Shown here one piece after another: positions 8,904 through 17,518 of a stretch of DNA of 64,000 bases. The notes below the pieces were generated by a model. That model did not search any database and was not told where the DNA came from. It worked only from the letters and a program-made list of their open reading frames with translations. Source of the DNA: an uncultured Lachnospiraceae bacterium (GTDB taxonomy: Bacteria > Bacillota > Clostridia > Lachnospirales > Lachnospiraceae); assembly GCA_934351835.1 (NCBI GenBank), contig CAKRJP010000006.1, positions 69,150 through 133,149 on the forward strand. The letters run 5' to 3'. The stretch's first letter is position 1, and the number at the start of each line of letters is the position of its first letter. The position numbers and the translations under genes were made by a program.

Positions 8904-8932
8904 ATATTATCATATTTTCCGACATGTATCAA
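8904..8932 (-). promoter_or_regulatory. Sigma-A-type promoter of the glycan locus
   Basis: On the minus strand TTGATA (8932-8927), a 17-base spacer and TAATAT (8909-8904) form a good vegetative promoter. The predicted start near 8897 leaves a leader of about 255 bases before the dehydratase ATG. I saw no ORF in the leader. No other promoter as good was seen between 8,641 and 8,957. Confidence 0.6.
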
Positions 8933-8957
8933 CAGAATTAGAACAATTTCTTTCTAC

Positions 8958-8967
8958 CCCCCCCCCC
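8958..8967. repeat. C10 homopolymer tract upstream of the glycan promoter
   Basis: Ten consecutive C on the plus strand (G10 on the minus strand) sit 25 bases upstream of the -35 box of the glycan-locus promoter, followed directly by an A/T run. Long C/G tracts are prone to slippage and can phase-vary nearby promoters or genes. It is not inside a reading frame, so any effect would be on promoter geometry. Sequencing error in the tract length is possible. Confidence 0.8.
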
Positions 8968-8989
8968 AAATTTTTTTCTCAAAAAGCCC

Positions 8990-9005
8990 TTAAAATCGGC
9001 ATTTT
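8990..9005 (+). repeat. Left copy of a 16-bp direct repeat flanking the IS30-like element
   Basis: TTAAAATCGGCATTTT here is repeated exactly, in the same orientation, at 10405-10420. The two copies bracket the transposase gene and its hairpins. Sixteen bases is too long for an IS30 target duplication (usually 2-3 bp). Confidence 0.75.
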
Positions 9006-9043
9006 GTAAATTCTTATTGAAACTTCTCGTTTTATAGCAATCG

Positions 9044-9083
9044 GGAACTTACCTTGAAAAATATTCAGGGGAGTTCCTTTTTT
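9044..9083 (+). terminator. Rho-independent terminator just outside the IS30-like left end
   Basis: GGAACT / AGTTCC forms the outer stem and CCTTGAA / TTCAGG the inner stem, with a one-base bulge and a loop of about five A/T bases. Six T follow directly. It would stop plus-strand transcription before it enters the transposase gene, a common arrangement at insertion-sequence ends. Confidence 0.65.
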
Positions 9084-9100
9084 GTTATACTGTTTTCATA

Positions 9101-10177
9101 TGATATGGGTGCTACAGAAAGGACACTCACATGAAAAAGAATAATGAAAAGAAGTATTTACATTTAACATATAAGGACAGATCCGTCATCCATGAATTTC
9201 TTAATTACGGATATTCCTTTACAGCTATCGGTAACCGCATACATAAAGATAGAACCACTGTTGCTAAAGAGGTTAAATCTCATCGCTTTATTAAGCCTTT
9301 TGGTAAATCTAAAGAAATAAGCTGCCCTAATCTTAATAAAGCTCCATATGTTTGCAATGCCTGCCCTGATATAGGTAAATGCCGCAAAGCTAAACTCATT
9401 TATGATGCTGCTATTGCCGATCATGAATACAGACAAACTCTTTCTTTACAACGTGCTAATCTTAAAGTTACAAAAGATCAGGTTGCTGCTATTAATGATA
9501 TTATTGCACCTTTGATGATTCATAAGCATCATAGTGTCAATCATGTTTTTGCTTCTCATCCCGAATTACTCCCTTTCAGTAAATCTACATTTTACAGATA
9601 TGTAGATTTAGGGCTGCTTGATGTTAAAAACATTGATTTACAGCGAAAAGTTCGTTTTCATGTAAAAAAAGAATACGATTACTCTCGTGAAAAGATTGAC
9701 CATAAATATCGTCTAGGTCGACAGTATCACGATTTTCAGGATTTAAAAAAGACATTAGGTGATTTTGAATTTTCCAGACTTTTTGAAGTTATATTAACTG
9801 ATAATGGAACTGAATTTTCTGACCCAGAAAGCATTGAACTTTCTTCAATAAATGGAGAAAGGTTGTCATATGTCTTTTTCTGCGATCCCAACGCATCTTG
9901 GCAAAAAGGCTCTATTGAAAAGAACCATGAGTATATAAGATATGTTCTTCCTAAAGGAACTTCCTTTGCTGGATTAACGCAAGGAGACTGCCATCTTCTT
10001 GCTTCACATATCAACTCAGTACCTAGAAAGTCACTTAACAACCAATCTCCTTTTGAAGCCAGTCAAGGCTTTATTGGATTAGATAACATCTCCAAGCTTG
10101 GTATTTCCCAGATACCATATGACGATGTTAACTTAAGTATAAGATTACTTCGTAAATAAATATTGGGCACCCATATC
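9101..10177 (+). mobile_element. Defective IS30-family insertion element
   Basis: The transposase gene is enclosed by a perfect 12-bp inverted repeat, TGATATGGGTGC at 9101-9112 and GCACCCATATCA at 10166-10177, giving an element of about 1.08 kb. Full IS30-family members are usually about 1.1-1.3 kb, and the shortfall agrees with the internal deletion in the transposase. I see no convincing short target duplication beside the repeats, so the true ends could lie slightly outside. The element sits between the glycan-locus promoter and the M24 peptidase gene. Confidence 0.65.
9131..10159 (+). CDS. IS30-family transposase with in-frame internal deletion
   Basis: The 342 residues begin with an IS30-type helix-turn-helix (LTYKDRSVIHEFLNYGYSF, then IHKDRTTVAKEVKSH) and a Cys cluster (CPNLNKAPYVCNACPDIGKC, residues 70-95). 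The C-terminal DDE half has LTDNGTEFSDP (second catalytic Asp about 224), FFCDPNASWQKGSIEKNHE (catalytic Glu about 263) and HINSVPRKSLNNQSPFE. In family members the segment after GRxxxDF carries VEMDTV with the first catalytic Asp. Here LGRQYHDF (about 194-201) runs straight into DLKKTLGDFEF, so about 50-60 residues with that Asp are gone while the frame stays open. The product is probably unable to catalyse transposition alone. Low-GC codon use differs from the genes that follow. Confidence 0.85.
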   Translation: MKKNNEKKYLHLTYKDRSVIHEFLNYGYSFTAIGNRIHKDRTTVAKEVKSHRFIKPFGKSKEISCPNLNKAPYVCNACPDIGKCRKAKLIYDAAIADHEYRQTLSLQRANLKVTKDQVAAINDIIAPLMIHKHHSVNHVFASHPELLPFSKSTFYRYVDLGLLDVKNIDLQRKVRFHVKKEYDYSREKIDHKYRLGRQYHDFQDLKKTLGDFEFSRLFEVILTDNGTEFSDPESIELSSINGERLSYVFFCDPNASWQKGSIEKNHEYIRYVLPKGTSFAGLTQGDCHLLASHINSVPRKSLNNQSPFEASQGFIGLDNISKLGISQIPYDDVNLSIRLLRK

Positions 10178-10202
10178 AAATCAGCATAAATACTTGTTTT
10201 CC

Positions 10203-10250
10203 AGCGGGAAGTTACTTCTATTCTTTTTTTGAAGTGCCGAACTTCCCGCT
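10203..10250. repeat. Inverted-repeat hairpin downstream of the transposase
   Basis: AGCGGGAAGTT (10203-10213) and AACTTCCCGCT (10240-10250) are perfect complements. An inner ACTTC / GAAGT pair and a T7 loop sit between them. It is a strong 11-bp-plus stem just outside the right terminal repeat. It lacks a clean T run after the stem, so terminator function is uncertain. Confidence 0.6.
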
Positions 10251-10592
10251 ACTTAGAGTGCGCAAAAATCACTACGAAAGTGCTTTTATTATACTATTTT
10301 TTCAAATATATCACAATAATTTATAAACAAACTCCCATTTTTCGGGAACTTACTCTGCCAAAAAGCAATTTTAGGGTATCGGGAACCTCGCCTGAAATTT
10401 AACGTTAAAATCGGCATTTTTCGGTTTTTAATTTTAACAGTGCACCATTTGTCATGTGTTTTACCGGCCATTGCTTTCCGGTTTAGAGACCACGTTTTAA
10501 ATGTCAGTTTTTTGACTGATTTTCTGGTCTTACATCTGGCAGTGTGCTATGATATTTACAGATTCTTTTTATAATATCGGAGGTATATATTT
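10251..10592. other. Intergenic region between the IS30 element and the M24 peptidase gene
   Basis: No gene is seen. The region holds two GGGAAC(T/C) motifs (about 10344 and 10381) resembling one left of the IS, and the right copy of the 16-bp repeat (10405-10420). An extended -10 box, TGCTATGAT at 10545-10553, is the likely peptidase promoter, though no clear -35 accompanies it. A ribosome site (CGGAGG) is present near 10578. Confidence 0.5.
10405..10420 (+). repeat. Right copy of the 16-bp direct repeat
   Basis: Identical to 8990-9005 in sequence and orientation. It lies about 230 bases beyond the right terminal repeat of the IS30-like element. It could be part of a larger non-coding border of an older composite insertion. 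Confidence 0.75.
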
Positions 10593-11669
10593 ATGAACAC
10601 TGAAAGAATTAATCGCGTATTGGACAAGATGAGAGAAAAAGGAATTGACCAATTTCTGGTATCTGATCCGTTAAGTATCAATATCTTAACTGGCGTTATG
10701 GTTAATCCTGGCGAGAGACTGTATGCTTTACTCCTGAGAACGAACGGAAAGCACACATTCTTCTTTAACTATCTTTATTTTGTTTCTAATACTGGTCTTG
10801 AGGAAGTTTGGTTCAGCGATATGGATGACCAGATTGCTGTCCTGATGGAGCACATCGACACAAAGGGAACTCTTGGTATCGACAAGACTTGGCCTGCTCG
10901 TTTCCTGATTCCTCTTCAGGAGCGTTGCCCGGAGCTTAAGACTGTATGGGGATCTGACTGCATCGATGATGTTCGTGCTGTCAAGACACCGGAAGAGATC
11001 CAGATCATGAAAGAGGCTTCTATTATTAATGACCGTGTTATGGAGAGAGCTGCTGATTTCATCAAAGAGGGTATGACAGAGAAAGAAATTGCTGACTTTA
11101 TCGACGCTGAGTACTTAAAAGAGGGGGCAAGCGGTGTCAGCTTTGATACAATCGTTTGTTTCGGACCTAACGCAGCTGATCAGCATCATGAGCCAAGTGC
11201 TACAAGAAAGCTTGCTGCTGGTGAGTGTATCCTGATCGACATGGGATGTATCTGGAAGGGTTACTGCTCTGATATGACCAGAACTTTCTACTGCAAGAGT
11301 GCTGACGATGAGCAGACAGCTATCCACGACCTTGTTCGTACTGCTGTTGAGAAAGCTGAAGCTGTTATCAAACCGGGTGTACGTTTCTGCGATATCGATG
11401 CTCAGGCAAGAGATCTGATCGACGAAGCCGGATACAGCGACTACTGGAGAATCCGTCTTGGTCACTTCATCGGACAGGAAGATCATGAGTACGGTGATGT
11501 AAGTCCGATCAACAAGAATGAAGCTAAACCAGGTATGATCTTCTCTATCGAACCAGGTATCTACATCGAAGGTAAATACGGCGTTCGTATCGAGGACCTT
11601 GTTCTTGTAACAGAAGATGGACATGAGCTTCTGAATGCTGTTGAGAAGAAATGGAGAATCGTAGGTTAA
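10593..11669 (+). CDS. M24-family metallopeptidase (Xaa-Pro aminopeptidase/dipeptidase type)
   Basis: 358 residues in two parts. The N-terminal creatinase-like domain covers about 1-125 (MNTERINRVLDKMREKGIDQ). The C-terminal pita-bread domain carries all five metal ligands: Asp216 (LIDMG), Asp227 (SDMTRTF), His291 (LGHFIGQEDHE), Glu320 (FSIEPGIY) and Glu334 (VRIEDLVLVTEDG). The family removes or splits an N-terminal residue next to proline in the cytoplasm, using two Mn or Zn ions. The ATG follows CGGAGG by about 8 bases. The gene is single, followed by a strong terminator, and probably helps use proline-containing peptides. PepP- versus PepQ-type specificity cannot be decided from motifs. 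Confidence 0.88.
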   Translation: MNTERINRVLDKMREKGIDQFLVSDPLSINILTGVMVNPGERLYALLLRTNGKHTFFFNYLYFVSNTGLEEVWFSDMDDQIAVLMEHIDTKGTLGIDKTWPARFLIPLQERCPELKTVWGSDCIDDVRAVKTPEEIQIMKEASIINDRVMERAADFIKEGMTEKEIADFIDAEYLKEGASGVSFDTIVCFGPNAADQHHEPSATRKLAAGECILIDMGCIWKGYCSDMTRTFYCKSADDEQTAIHDLVRTAVEKAEAVIKPGVRFCDIDAQARDLIDEAGYSDYWRIRLGHFIGQEDHEYGDVSPINKNEAKPGMIFSIEPGIYIEGKYGVRIEDLVLVTEDGHELLNAVEKKWRIVG

Positions 11670-11704
11670 TTTTAGTTGAATTAAATTAACAGATAAAAAG
11701 TAAA

Positions 11705-11740
11705 CCCCCGGAACGTGATAATCGTTCCGGGGATTTTATT
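11705..11740. terminator. Bidirectional rho-independent terminator
   Basis: CCCCGGAACG (11706-11715) pairs with CGTTCCGGGG (11723-11732) around a 7-base loop and is followed by ATTTTATT. It ends the peptidase gene on the plus strand and sits just past the stop of the convergent minus-strand gene at 11749. Confidence 0.85.
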
Positions 11741-11748
11741 AGTTTCTG

Positions 11749-12726
11749 CTAAAGCCCAAACTCCGCGAATAGCTTCTTCTGATATTCTCTGTCTGAAGCG
11801 GATTTAACAATGTCATTATTACGTCCCAGCTGCGAAAGTTTTAAAATCAGACGATTTACCCGGGTCTCACCTTGAACTTCTCCTATAACTTTTCCGCGTT
11901 CCTCTCCAATAATTCTTCCACGTTCCTCTCCGATAATTCTTCCGCGTTCCTCTCCTACTTGTTCACCTATAACTTTTCCGCGTTCCTCTCCGATTCGTTC
12001 TCTTTCCGCTAAATCATCTTTCACAATCTCCAACAACGCATTACACATATGATTCACCTCGCTAAATTTCCCCTTGTTTGCATTGACTATGATTTCCATT
12101 ACCGCCTGATACAGAGTATTTCTTTTCTGCTTTTCATATTCCGAGAGCAGCTTTTTTACACTGGATGTCTCTCTCAATGAATTGGTCAGATTATGTAGCC
12201 ACAGATTCTTTTCGTCTGTCAGTTCTTTTGTCACGATAATCTGCACGGGCAAGATCAGCCTTGGACTCTTGAGATAATAGATTCCAGATTCTACACACCT
12301 GGGCGCTGCATACCATCTACGTTTCAAATGCTTCAGCAAGCTTTTCGGATAACGATTGCACACAAAAGTAAGTGTAAGTTCTTCAATCAGGATTTGGTTC
12401 TCCTTCCCCGTCTTCGCCTTATAAAACATTGCATATGCATGAACCTTGTAGAAGTCATCCACGCTCAGATAATCTGTGGGGCTTTTATACTCTATAATAT
12501 TATATTTCCGGAATGTCTGGCCGATATTCTTTTTTATTTTATCTTTGGTATTTTTCTTGATAAGCAGCATGTCCATACGAAGTGGTTCCTTGCCGAGCAA
12601 GTATTCTTCTTCAAAGGTCAGCTTATCAGCTTCGTCTTGTAGTTCGATCTGCATCCCTGCATAAAACGCCGGATGCCAGTGAAGTCTCTGCTCTTTTTCT
12701 GAGCAAAGTGCTTCTGATCTTTCCAT
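11749..12726 (-). CDS. PD-(D/E)XK-like conserved protein with GEERG repeats
   Basis: 325 residues, no signal peptide. The N-terminal part has RMDMLLIKK (about 50) followed by NIIEYKSPTDYLS (about 75-87). The Asp...Glu-x-Lys spacing resembles the PD-(D/E)XK nuclease fold of Rpn and related transposase-associated proteins. Residues 240-285 form a run of charged repeats (ERIGEERGKVIGEQVGEERG and relatives), where the hexamer GEERGR/K-IIGEERG is repeated about five times, probably as one helix. Similar hypothetical proteins are very common in Lachnospiraceae and often occur in several diverged copies. Nuclease activity is inference. AAGGAGG precedes the ATG at 12726. The 214 bases upstream, before the next gene, hold nothing I can name. 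Confidence 0.6.
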   Translation of the reverse strand: MERSEALCSEKEQRLHWHPAFYAGMQIELQDEADKLTFEEEYLLGKEPLRMDMLLIKKNTKDKIKKNIGQTFRKYNIIEYKSPTDYLSVDDFYKVHAYAMFYKAKTGKENQILIEELTLTFVCNRYPKSLLKHLKRRWYAAPRCVESGIYYLKSPRLILPVQIIVTKELTDEKNLWLHNLTNSLRETSSVKKLLSEYEKQKRNTLYQAVMEIIVNANKGKFSEVNHMCNALLEIVKDDLAERERIGEERGKVIGEQVGEERGRIIGEERGRIIGEERGKVIGEVQGETRVNRLILKLSQLGRNNDIVKSASDREYQKKLFAEFGL

Positions 12727-12940
12727 ACGAGACCTCCTTATTTGGTTGCGTTAGGAGTTCTCCCTTTTCGAAAACTCCTGCTGTTAAATGTGATCTTAAA
12801 GCATGAATTTTCTGAAAAGGCAGGTCTTTAACCTGTGTACGAAATCTTATTTAGATAATCAGATACTTAAGAAAATTTGCTTTTTCTTATAGTACCACAC
12901 GCATAATTTTTAAACAAGGATTACTTAAACGGGAACAAAC

Positions 12941-15900
12941 TTATCTTTTTTCTTTCTCACTTTTTTCTTTCTTGTACATTACCAATGATGCCACACTTAA
13001 TCCTGCTGCTATAATCGCCAGAATCAGTGCAAGCCAGGCAAGCCGTAATGCTTTTTTGATTCGGAGCATATCTTCTTGGTTTGTTTCAAGCTGTCCTTCT
13101 TCATTTACATGTCCTGCATTGATTTCTTTGCCTCCGGAAAGTTTTAATACGAGATTTCCATTTTTATCAACTTCTATATTCTCTAGCCCATAAGTTCCGG
13201 ATTCTACGTTTGATTCTGTGCCGCTTTCTTTCGAAACTTCTACAGCTTCCTGAACCCCTGAATCTGCGGATTTACCTGTGCCCGAATCAGTCGATGTACT
13301 ATATGTGCCACTAACTCCTGCTGCTCCGTCTTTTCCATTTGTACCATTTCCCCCTGCTACACCAGCAGTTCCTGTCGCACCAGTTGCACCGTTCGCGCCA
13401 TTTTTTCCATCGATTCCGTCCCGGCCATCAGCTCCATCTTTCCCGTCAGCTCCGTCTTCACCATCTGTCCCATTCTTTCCATTACGAACATAAAATACCG
13501 AAGTTGTTCCATCAGAATATGTAATCGTATACGTGTCAACATTATCATTGCTTTCGGTCAGAGAAATATCTACGATTCCTCGTCCTGCTTCTCCCGTAGA
13601 ACCAACCAGTGAAAGCAGCCATTCTTCTTCTGTTCCCGTGTATCCTTTGTCCACAGCCAGCTCATACGCTGACTTCCCATCGACTCCGTCTTTTCCATCA
13701 GCCCCGTCTTTCCCATCGGCTCCGTCTTTTCCATCAGCTCCGTCTTTCCCATCGGCTCCGTCTTTTCCATCAGCTCCGTCTTTCCCATCGGCTCCGTCTT
13801 TTCCATCGGCTCCGTCTTTCCCGGTCTCGCCTTTCAAAGATTCCAGCCATTCTTCTTCTGTTCCCGTATATCCATTATCTACTGCCAGCTCATACGCTGA
13901 CTTCCCATCGGCTCCGTCTTTTCCATCGGCTCCGTCTTTCCCATCGGTTCCGTCTTTTCCATCGGCTCCGTCTTTTCCATCCTGACCATCCTTTCCAGCC
14001 GCTCCGGTTTCACCCTTCTCGCCTTTCAAAGATTCCAGCCATTCTTCCAGCGTTCCTTCAAAACCATTTTCTTTTGCCAGTTCGTAAGCCGATTTTCCAT
14101 CATCGCCTTTTTCGCCGAAAGCTGTTATATAGCATGCCGCGTGATTCGAGAGAGCGCCTTCTGTCTTTGCACTTCCAAAAACTGGTTTAATCACGAAATC
14201 GTATGCCATTCTACCGTCCAGATCCTCGTAAGTATAAGAAGTTGTTCCTTTATCTACCGTAGCGATTCTGGTCAGTTCACCGGTAATTTCTACTACATAG
14301 ATATTAAATCCATTATTTTGTTTCCTCTTTCCCGCTGTCTCATTCGGATCCGACCATGTCAGTTCGATGTTTTTCGAAGCCCGGTCATACATCGCTTTCA
14401 GGTCTGTAACCGCCGGTGCCGGCGCCTGTATATTTGAAAGCACATATCCATAAATCGGGACATGCCGTTCTACTCCTGTTTTATTTCCTTTTATATTTTC
14501 GTATTCATATTGAAGGTTTGACTTCCACTTTGCAATCTCCCACGTAAAGTAATAAGAACGGACTGTTTCCTCTGAGTATCCTTTTTCCACCAGATCGTTA
14601 AGATCCAGATTTTCAACCGATCCCTGATACCCTGTGGAATCAACATTTGTCTGAGAAATATTATGACCCACAATTTCATCAAAAGAAAAATATACACCTA
14701 CTTTGGTTCCAACCCAGTGGAGCAGCTTATCCATGTTAAAAAGAACATCTCCATCCAAATGAAATCCATCTGATTTTTCTGTTCCACTGGTCACTGCTGT
14801 TCCTACTACGTATTCGCTTGCGTTGTTTCCGCCATTATATCCCAATTCAAATGCGGTCTTGCTTAAATGCTGTAATTCTCTCGGCGAGCTTTGCTCTGCG
14901 CCTCCATAATAATATCTATACGGATCCCCCGAAGTTCCAAGAAAAAGATTCTCTCCTATTTCATCCAGGTAGGTTGGTTTTGATTTCGGGCTTATGTCCT
15001 TCGTCTCCTCGTATCGTTTTTTCAATTCCGTATTATACGCTTTCACAAACGCATTATAATCGCTTACCGACATCTGCACATATTCTGATTTTCCGGCATA
15101 AGTGGCCCCGATTTTTCCTTCTTCCCATTTCTTTGTCTCATTATTCCAAACGGAATAGGAATAGAATGTCAATGGAGTTCTATATAAAATCACGGAGTCA
15201 TAACTGGTTGCCGTGAATTCCGTAGTAGATTCCGTTGACCACTCTGTTTCATTAAAATAACGTGCCATGTGTGTATAGCCGATTCTGAGACTTCCTGAAA
15301 AAACGCCCCTGTCTCCGGACAGCTCCGCTCCGGAAGCATAGCTTCTGCTTTCGCTGTCTCCTTTTGTATAATTATATGTGGTTGTATATTTTAATGTTGT
15401 GGCTCCATAATTTTTCCCCAGTTCTTTAAAATACGGTGCCGCCTGCAAAATTGCTTCTACCTGTGGATCTGCATAGACATAATCTTTCCCCTCATACCTT
15501 GCCAGAAGTCCATCGTCATCCACATCCACCGGACAAACAACAAGAGCCGATCCTACGCCCATATCATTTCCATTGATGGACGCTAACCTGTTAGTATCCC
15601 CGTGAAAAGCTGCCTCTGAAGTTGCATAATATTTTTCAGCCAGGGATGTTGTTTTATTTCTGTCGGAAACGCCGATCATTCCTACAGTCAGATCGGTCGT
15701 ATACGAAGAATTCATCCATGTTCCCGTTGCTTCCCATGTAGTTCCTGCCACAAATATAATCTGTTCATACCCACTGGCATTTCCGTCCAGCGGTGCCGCA
15801 TAAGCACTCTTGATAAATACCGGTTTTGTATTTTCTTTTCTTCCTTTATCGCGGCCAAAATCCGTTGCTTTTAACTCATTTTCAAAAAACGGAGACGCCT

Positions 15901-17497
15901 TTACCAGAGTTGCGTTTCCTTCTGACACATCATAAATACTTCCACCGGTAAATACATATTCATAATTCGCTGCCCCGTTTATTGCAACGGCTGTCGTTGC
16001 AAGACATGGATATATACTTAGCCTCTGATCCTCAACTCCGCTTTTGATACCATTTGGCATGCTTGCCGTTGTAGCCTTTCCCATTACCAGTGGATCCGTA
16101 TCTTTCTCAGAGTCGTTGATCGTCATAATTACGATATCCCTTTCCGGAGATAACGCCGCCGAATCAAAAATTTTATCAGCTTTTATATATATTTTCCCAC
16201 TGATTCCCGATATGGCGATTTCGTTACAGCCTTTTCCGTCCAGATCTCCGATACTTATGGTCGGTGACATTGGCAGAATTATTTCTTCATCTCCGTTATC
16301 AGCTTTCTTTCTATCTGCAACAATGGAACTGCTCTTCTTTTTTTCCGATGCTAAAATATTGGCAAGACCGGTTTTCCCATACCCTACCAGAAGATATGGT
16401 TCCACAATGGACTCTCCTGCTGCCAGTGCTTGGAAACCTACGCCCTGATTAAAGCGTCCCGTATAAGAAATGACTGCCAGATCTTCTACCCCGTCACCAT
16501 TGACATCTCCTGCTTCCAGGTCACACCCCAGACGATATCTTCCATCCGCAGAAGAAGCATTTCTTAACGCCTGATACGCCTCTCCGGTCTGCATATATGC
16601 CGGATTTAAAAATGATGTGCTTCGTGTAGCCTCTGCCAGTGTAACGCTGTCATTTGTAGACGTTATCGAAATCTCAACAAGAGCCGCCGAATCTCCATCC
16701 ATACCGGCATAGGCAACAAGACTGTCTTTTCCGTCATTATCAAAATCTCCCGCCGTGATGGACAGAAAATTTTGCATCTGGTATTCTAATGTGGGATCGC
16801 CGTCATCTTCACTGATCCAATTCATCGTTCCCAGGACGACCGGATTGCTCATATGGTGATTTACCGCATCATATACCCATACAACGGCCTGCTTGTTACC
16901 ATCTCCGTCTTTATACACTCCGATAAATGCCACATGGTCATCACGCCCTGTTTTATTCGGACTAAATGCAACCGTCTGGACAAATTTACTTTTTGCAAGG
17001 TATAGTTTATCGTTGCCTAATACATCCCCGTAATGAAAATCTCCTTTTACATTCCAGTTCGCACCAAGTACATTCTCTGCATCCGTTCCCTTTCTGGTGT
17101 CAGAAACTGCCGCATGTGTATATGCATTTACCTCCGCCGCCGTATTGGTCTCTATCTGGCTTCCATAATAGGAAAATAATTCCGACTGTGTAAATAATAA
17201 AAACGACTCTCCCGGCTGCGCACCGTACGGGTTCGCTGTATCTTCCGCATCATATCCGGTCGGTGCTCCCGGATTCATGATGCTTTCATTGCTTCCATCG
17301 CCAAATGCGGAGCCGTAGGTTTTTCTCACGTTTTCCCCATTCGATGCACTCTGCGTTCCGGTCTGATTCTCCGCCTGTGTTTCGGTCTGCACATTTCCCT
17401 CTTCATCCGCTTTTACGGTAAATGTAAAGATTGATGAAATTCCAAATATGATTGCCATTGCAAACGACAATACTGATGCCGCCCTTAGTTTTTTCAT
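12941..17497 (-). CDS. Large secreted surface protein: FG-GAP-like repeats, Fn3, collagen-like stalk, C-terminal anchor
   Basis: 1,518 residues with a signal peptide (LRAASVLSFAMAIIFGISSI, ending in VKA|DEEG). Residues about 240-665 hold Asp-rich FG-GAP/VCBS-type loops (AGDFDNDGKDSLVAYAG, AGDVNGDGVEDLAVIS, IGDLDGKGCNEIAIS, VDVDDDGLLARYEG) that usually bind calcium in a beta-propeller. A fibronectin-III-like domain lies at about 1026-1122. About 1140-1400 is Gly-x-y collagen-like sequence (GKDGADGKDGADG) broken by three SAYELAxxNGxxGTxEEWLxSL modules. A membrane helix at about 1478-1503 with a Lys/Glu tail anchors it; there is no LPxTG. A GGAGGAGG site precedes ATG 17497. It probably stands off the cell as an adhesin or scaffold. 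It is 21 bases downstream of the Ntn hydrolase gene and probably co-transcribed. Confidence 0.8.
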   Translation of the reverse strand: MKKLRAASVLSFAMAIIFGISSIFTFTVKADEEGNVQTETQAENQTGTQSASNGENVRKTYGSAFGDGSNESIMNPGAPTGYDAEDTANPYGAQPGESFLLFTQSELFSYYGSQIETNTAAEVNAYTHAAVSDTRKGTDAENVLGANWNVKGDFHYGDVLGNDKLYLAKSKFVQTVAFSPNKTGRDDHVAFIGVYKDGDGNKQAVVWVYDAVNHHMSNPVVLGTMNWISEDDGDPTLEYQMQNFLSITAGDFDNDGKDSLVAYAGMDGDSAALVEISITSTNDSVTLAEATRSTSFLNPAYMQTGEAYQALRNASSADGRYRLGCDLEAGDVNGDGVEDLAVISYTGRFNQGVGFQALAAGESIVEPYLLVGYGKTGLANILASEKKKSSSIVADRKKADNGDEEIILPMSPTISIGDLDGKGCNEIAISGISGKIYIKADKIFDSAALSPERDIVIMTINDSEKDTDPLVMGKATTASMPNGIKSGVEDQRLSIYPCLATTAVAINGAANYEYVFTGGSIYDVSEGNATLVKASPFFENELKATDFGRDKGRKENTKPVFIKSAYAAPLDGNASGYEQIIFVAGTTWEATGTWMNSSYTTDLTVGMIGVSDRNKTTSLAEKYYATSEAAFHGDTNRLASINGNDMGVGSALVVCPVDVDDDGLLARYEGKDYVYADPQVEAILQAAPYFKELGKNYGATTLKYTTTYNYTKGDSESRSYASGAELSGDRGVFSGSLRIGYTHMARYFNETEWSTESTTEFTATSYDSVILYRTPLTFYSYSVWNNETKKWEEGKIGATYAGKSEYVQMSVSDYNAFVKAYNTELKKRYEETKDISPKSKPTYLDEIGENLFLGTSGDPYRYYYGGAEQSSPRELQHLSKTAFELGYNGGNNASEYVVGTAVTSGTEKSDGFHLDGDVLFNMDKLLHWVGTKVGVYFSFDEIVGHNISQTNVDSTGYQGSVENLDLNDLVEKGYSEETVRSYYFTWEIAKWKSNLQYEYENIKGNKTGVERHVPIYGYVLSNIQAPAPAVTDLKAMYDRASKNIELTWSDPNETAGKRKQNNGFNIYVVEITGELTRIATVDKGTTSYTYEDLDGRMAYDFVIKPVFGSAKTEGALSNHAACYITAFGEKGDDGKSAYELAKENGFEGTLEEWLESLKGEKGETGAAGKDGQDGKDGADGKDGTDGKDGADGKDGADGKSAYELAVDNGYTGTEEEWLESLKGETGKDGADGKDGADGKDGADGKDGADGKDGADGKDGADGKDGADGKDGVDGKSAYELAVDKGYTGTEEEWLLSLVGSTGEAGRGIVDISLTESNDNVDTYTITYSDGTTSVFYVRNGKNGTDGEDGADGKDGADGRDGIDGKNGANGATGATGTAGVAGGNGTNGKDGAAGVSGTYSTSTDSGTGKSADSGVQEAVEVSKESGTESNVESGTYGLENIEVDKNGNLVLKLSGGKEINAGHVNEEGQLETNQEDMLRIKKALRLAWLALILAIIAAGLSVASLVMYKKEKSEKEKR
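13678..13990 (-). repeat. Tandem 18/36-bp repeats encoding the collagen-like stalk
   Basis: Two blocks (about 13678-13815 and 13902-13985) are built of an 18-base unit that reads TCCGTCTTTCCCATCGGC on the plus strand. It alternates with a close variant and encodes GADGKD. The repeat is in frame, so copy-number change would only lengthen or shorten the stalk. Long antisense frames here are by-products of the repeat. Confidence 0.85.
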
Positions 17498-17518
17498 AGA
17501 TTTCCTCCTCCCTGAGCC

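Noticed and set aside
8990..10420. 16-bp direct repeats as a target-site duplication
   Set aside because: IS30-family duplications are 2-3 bp, and the repeats lie about 95 and 230 bases outside the terminal inverted repeats.
13533..13985. Long plus-strand frame rich in Pro, Ser and Phe opposite the collagen-like region
   Set aside because: It is the antisense image of a codon-biased repeat; no start context and no known family.
13678..13990. Regular repeats that could be taken for a CRISPR array or minisatellite
   Set aside because: Units are contiguous, in frame with a coding sequence and translate to GADGKD; there are no spacers or cas genes.
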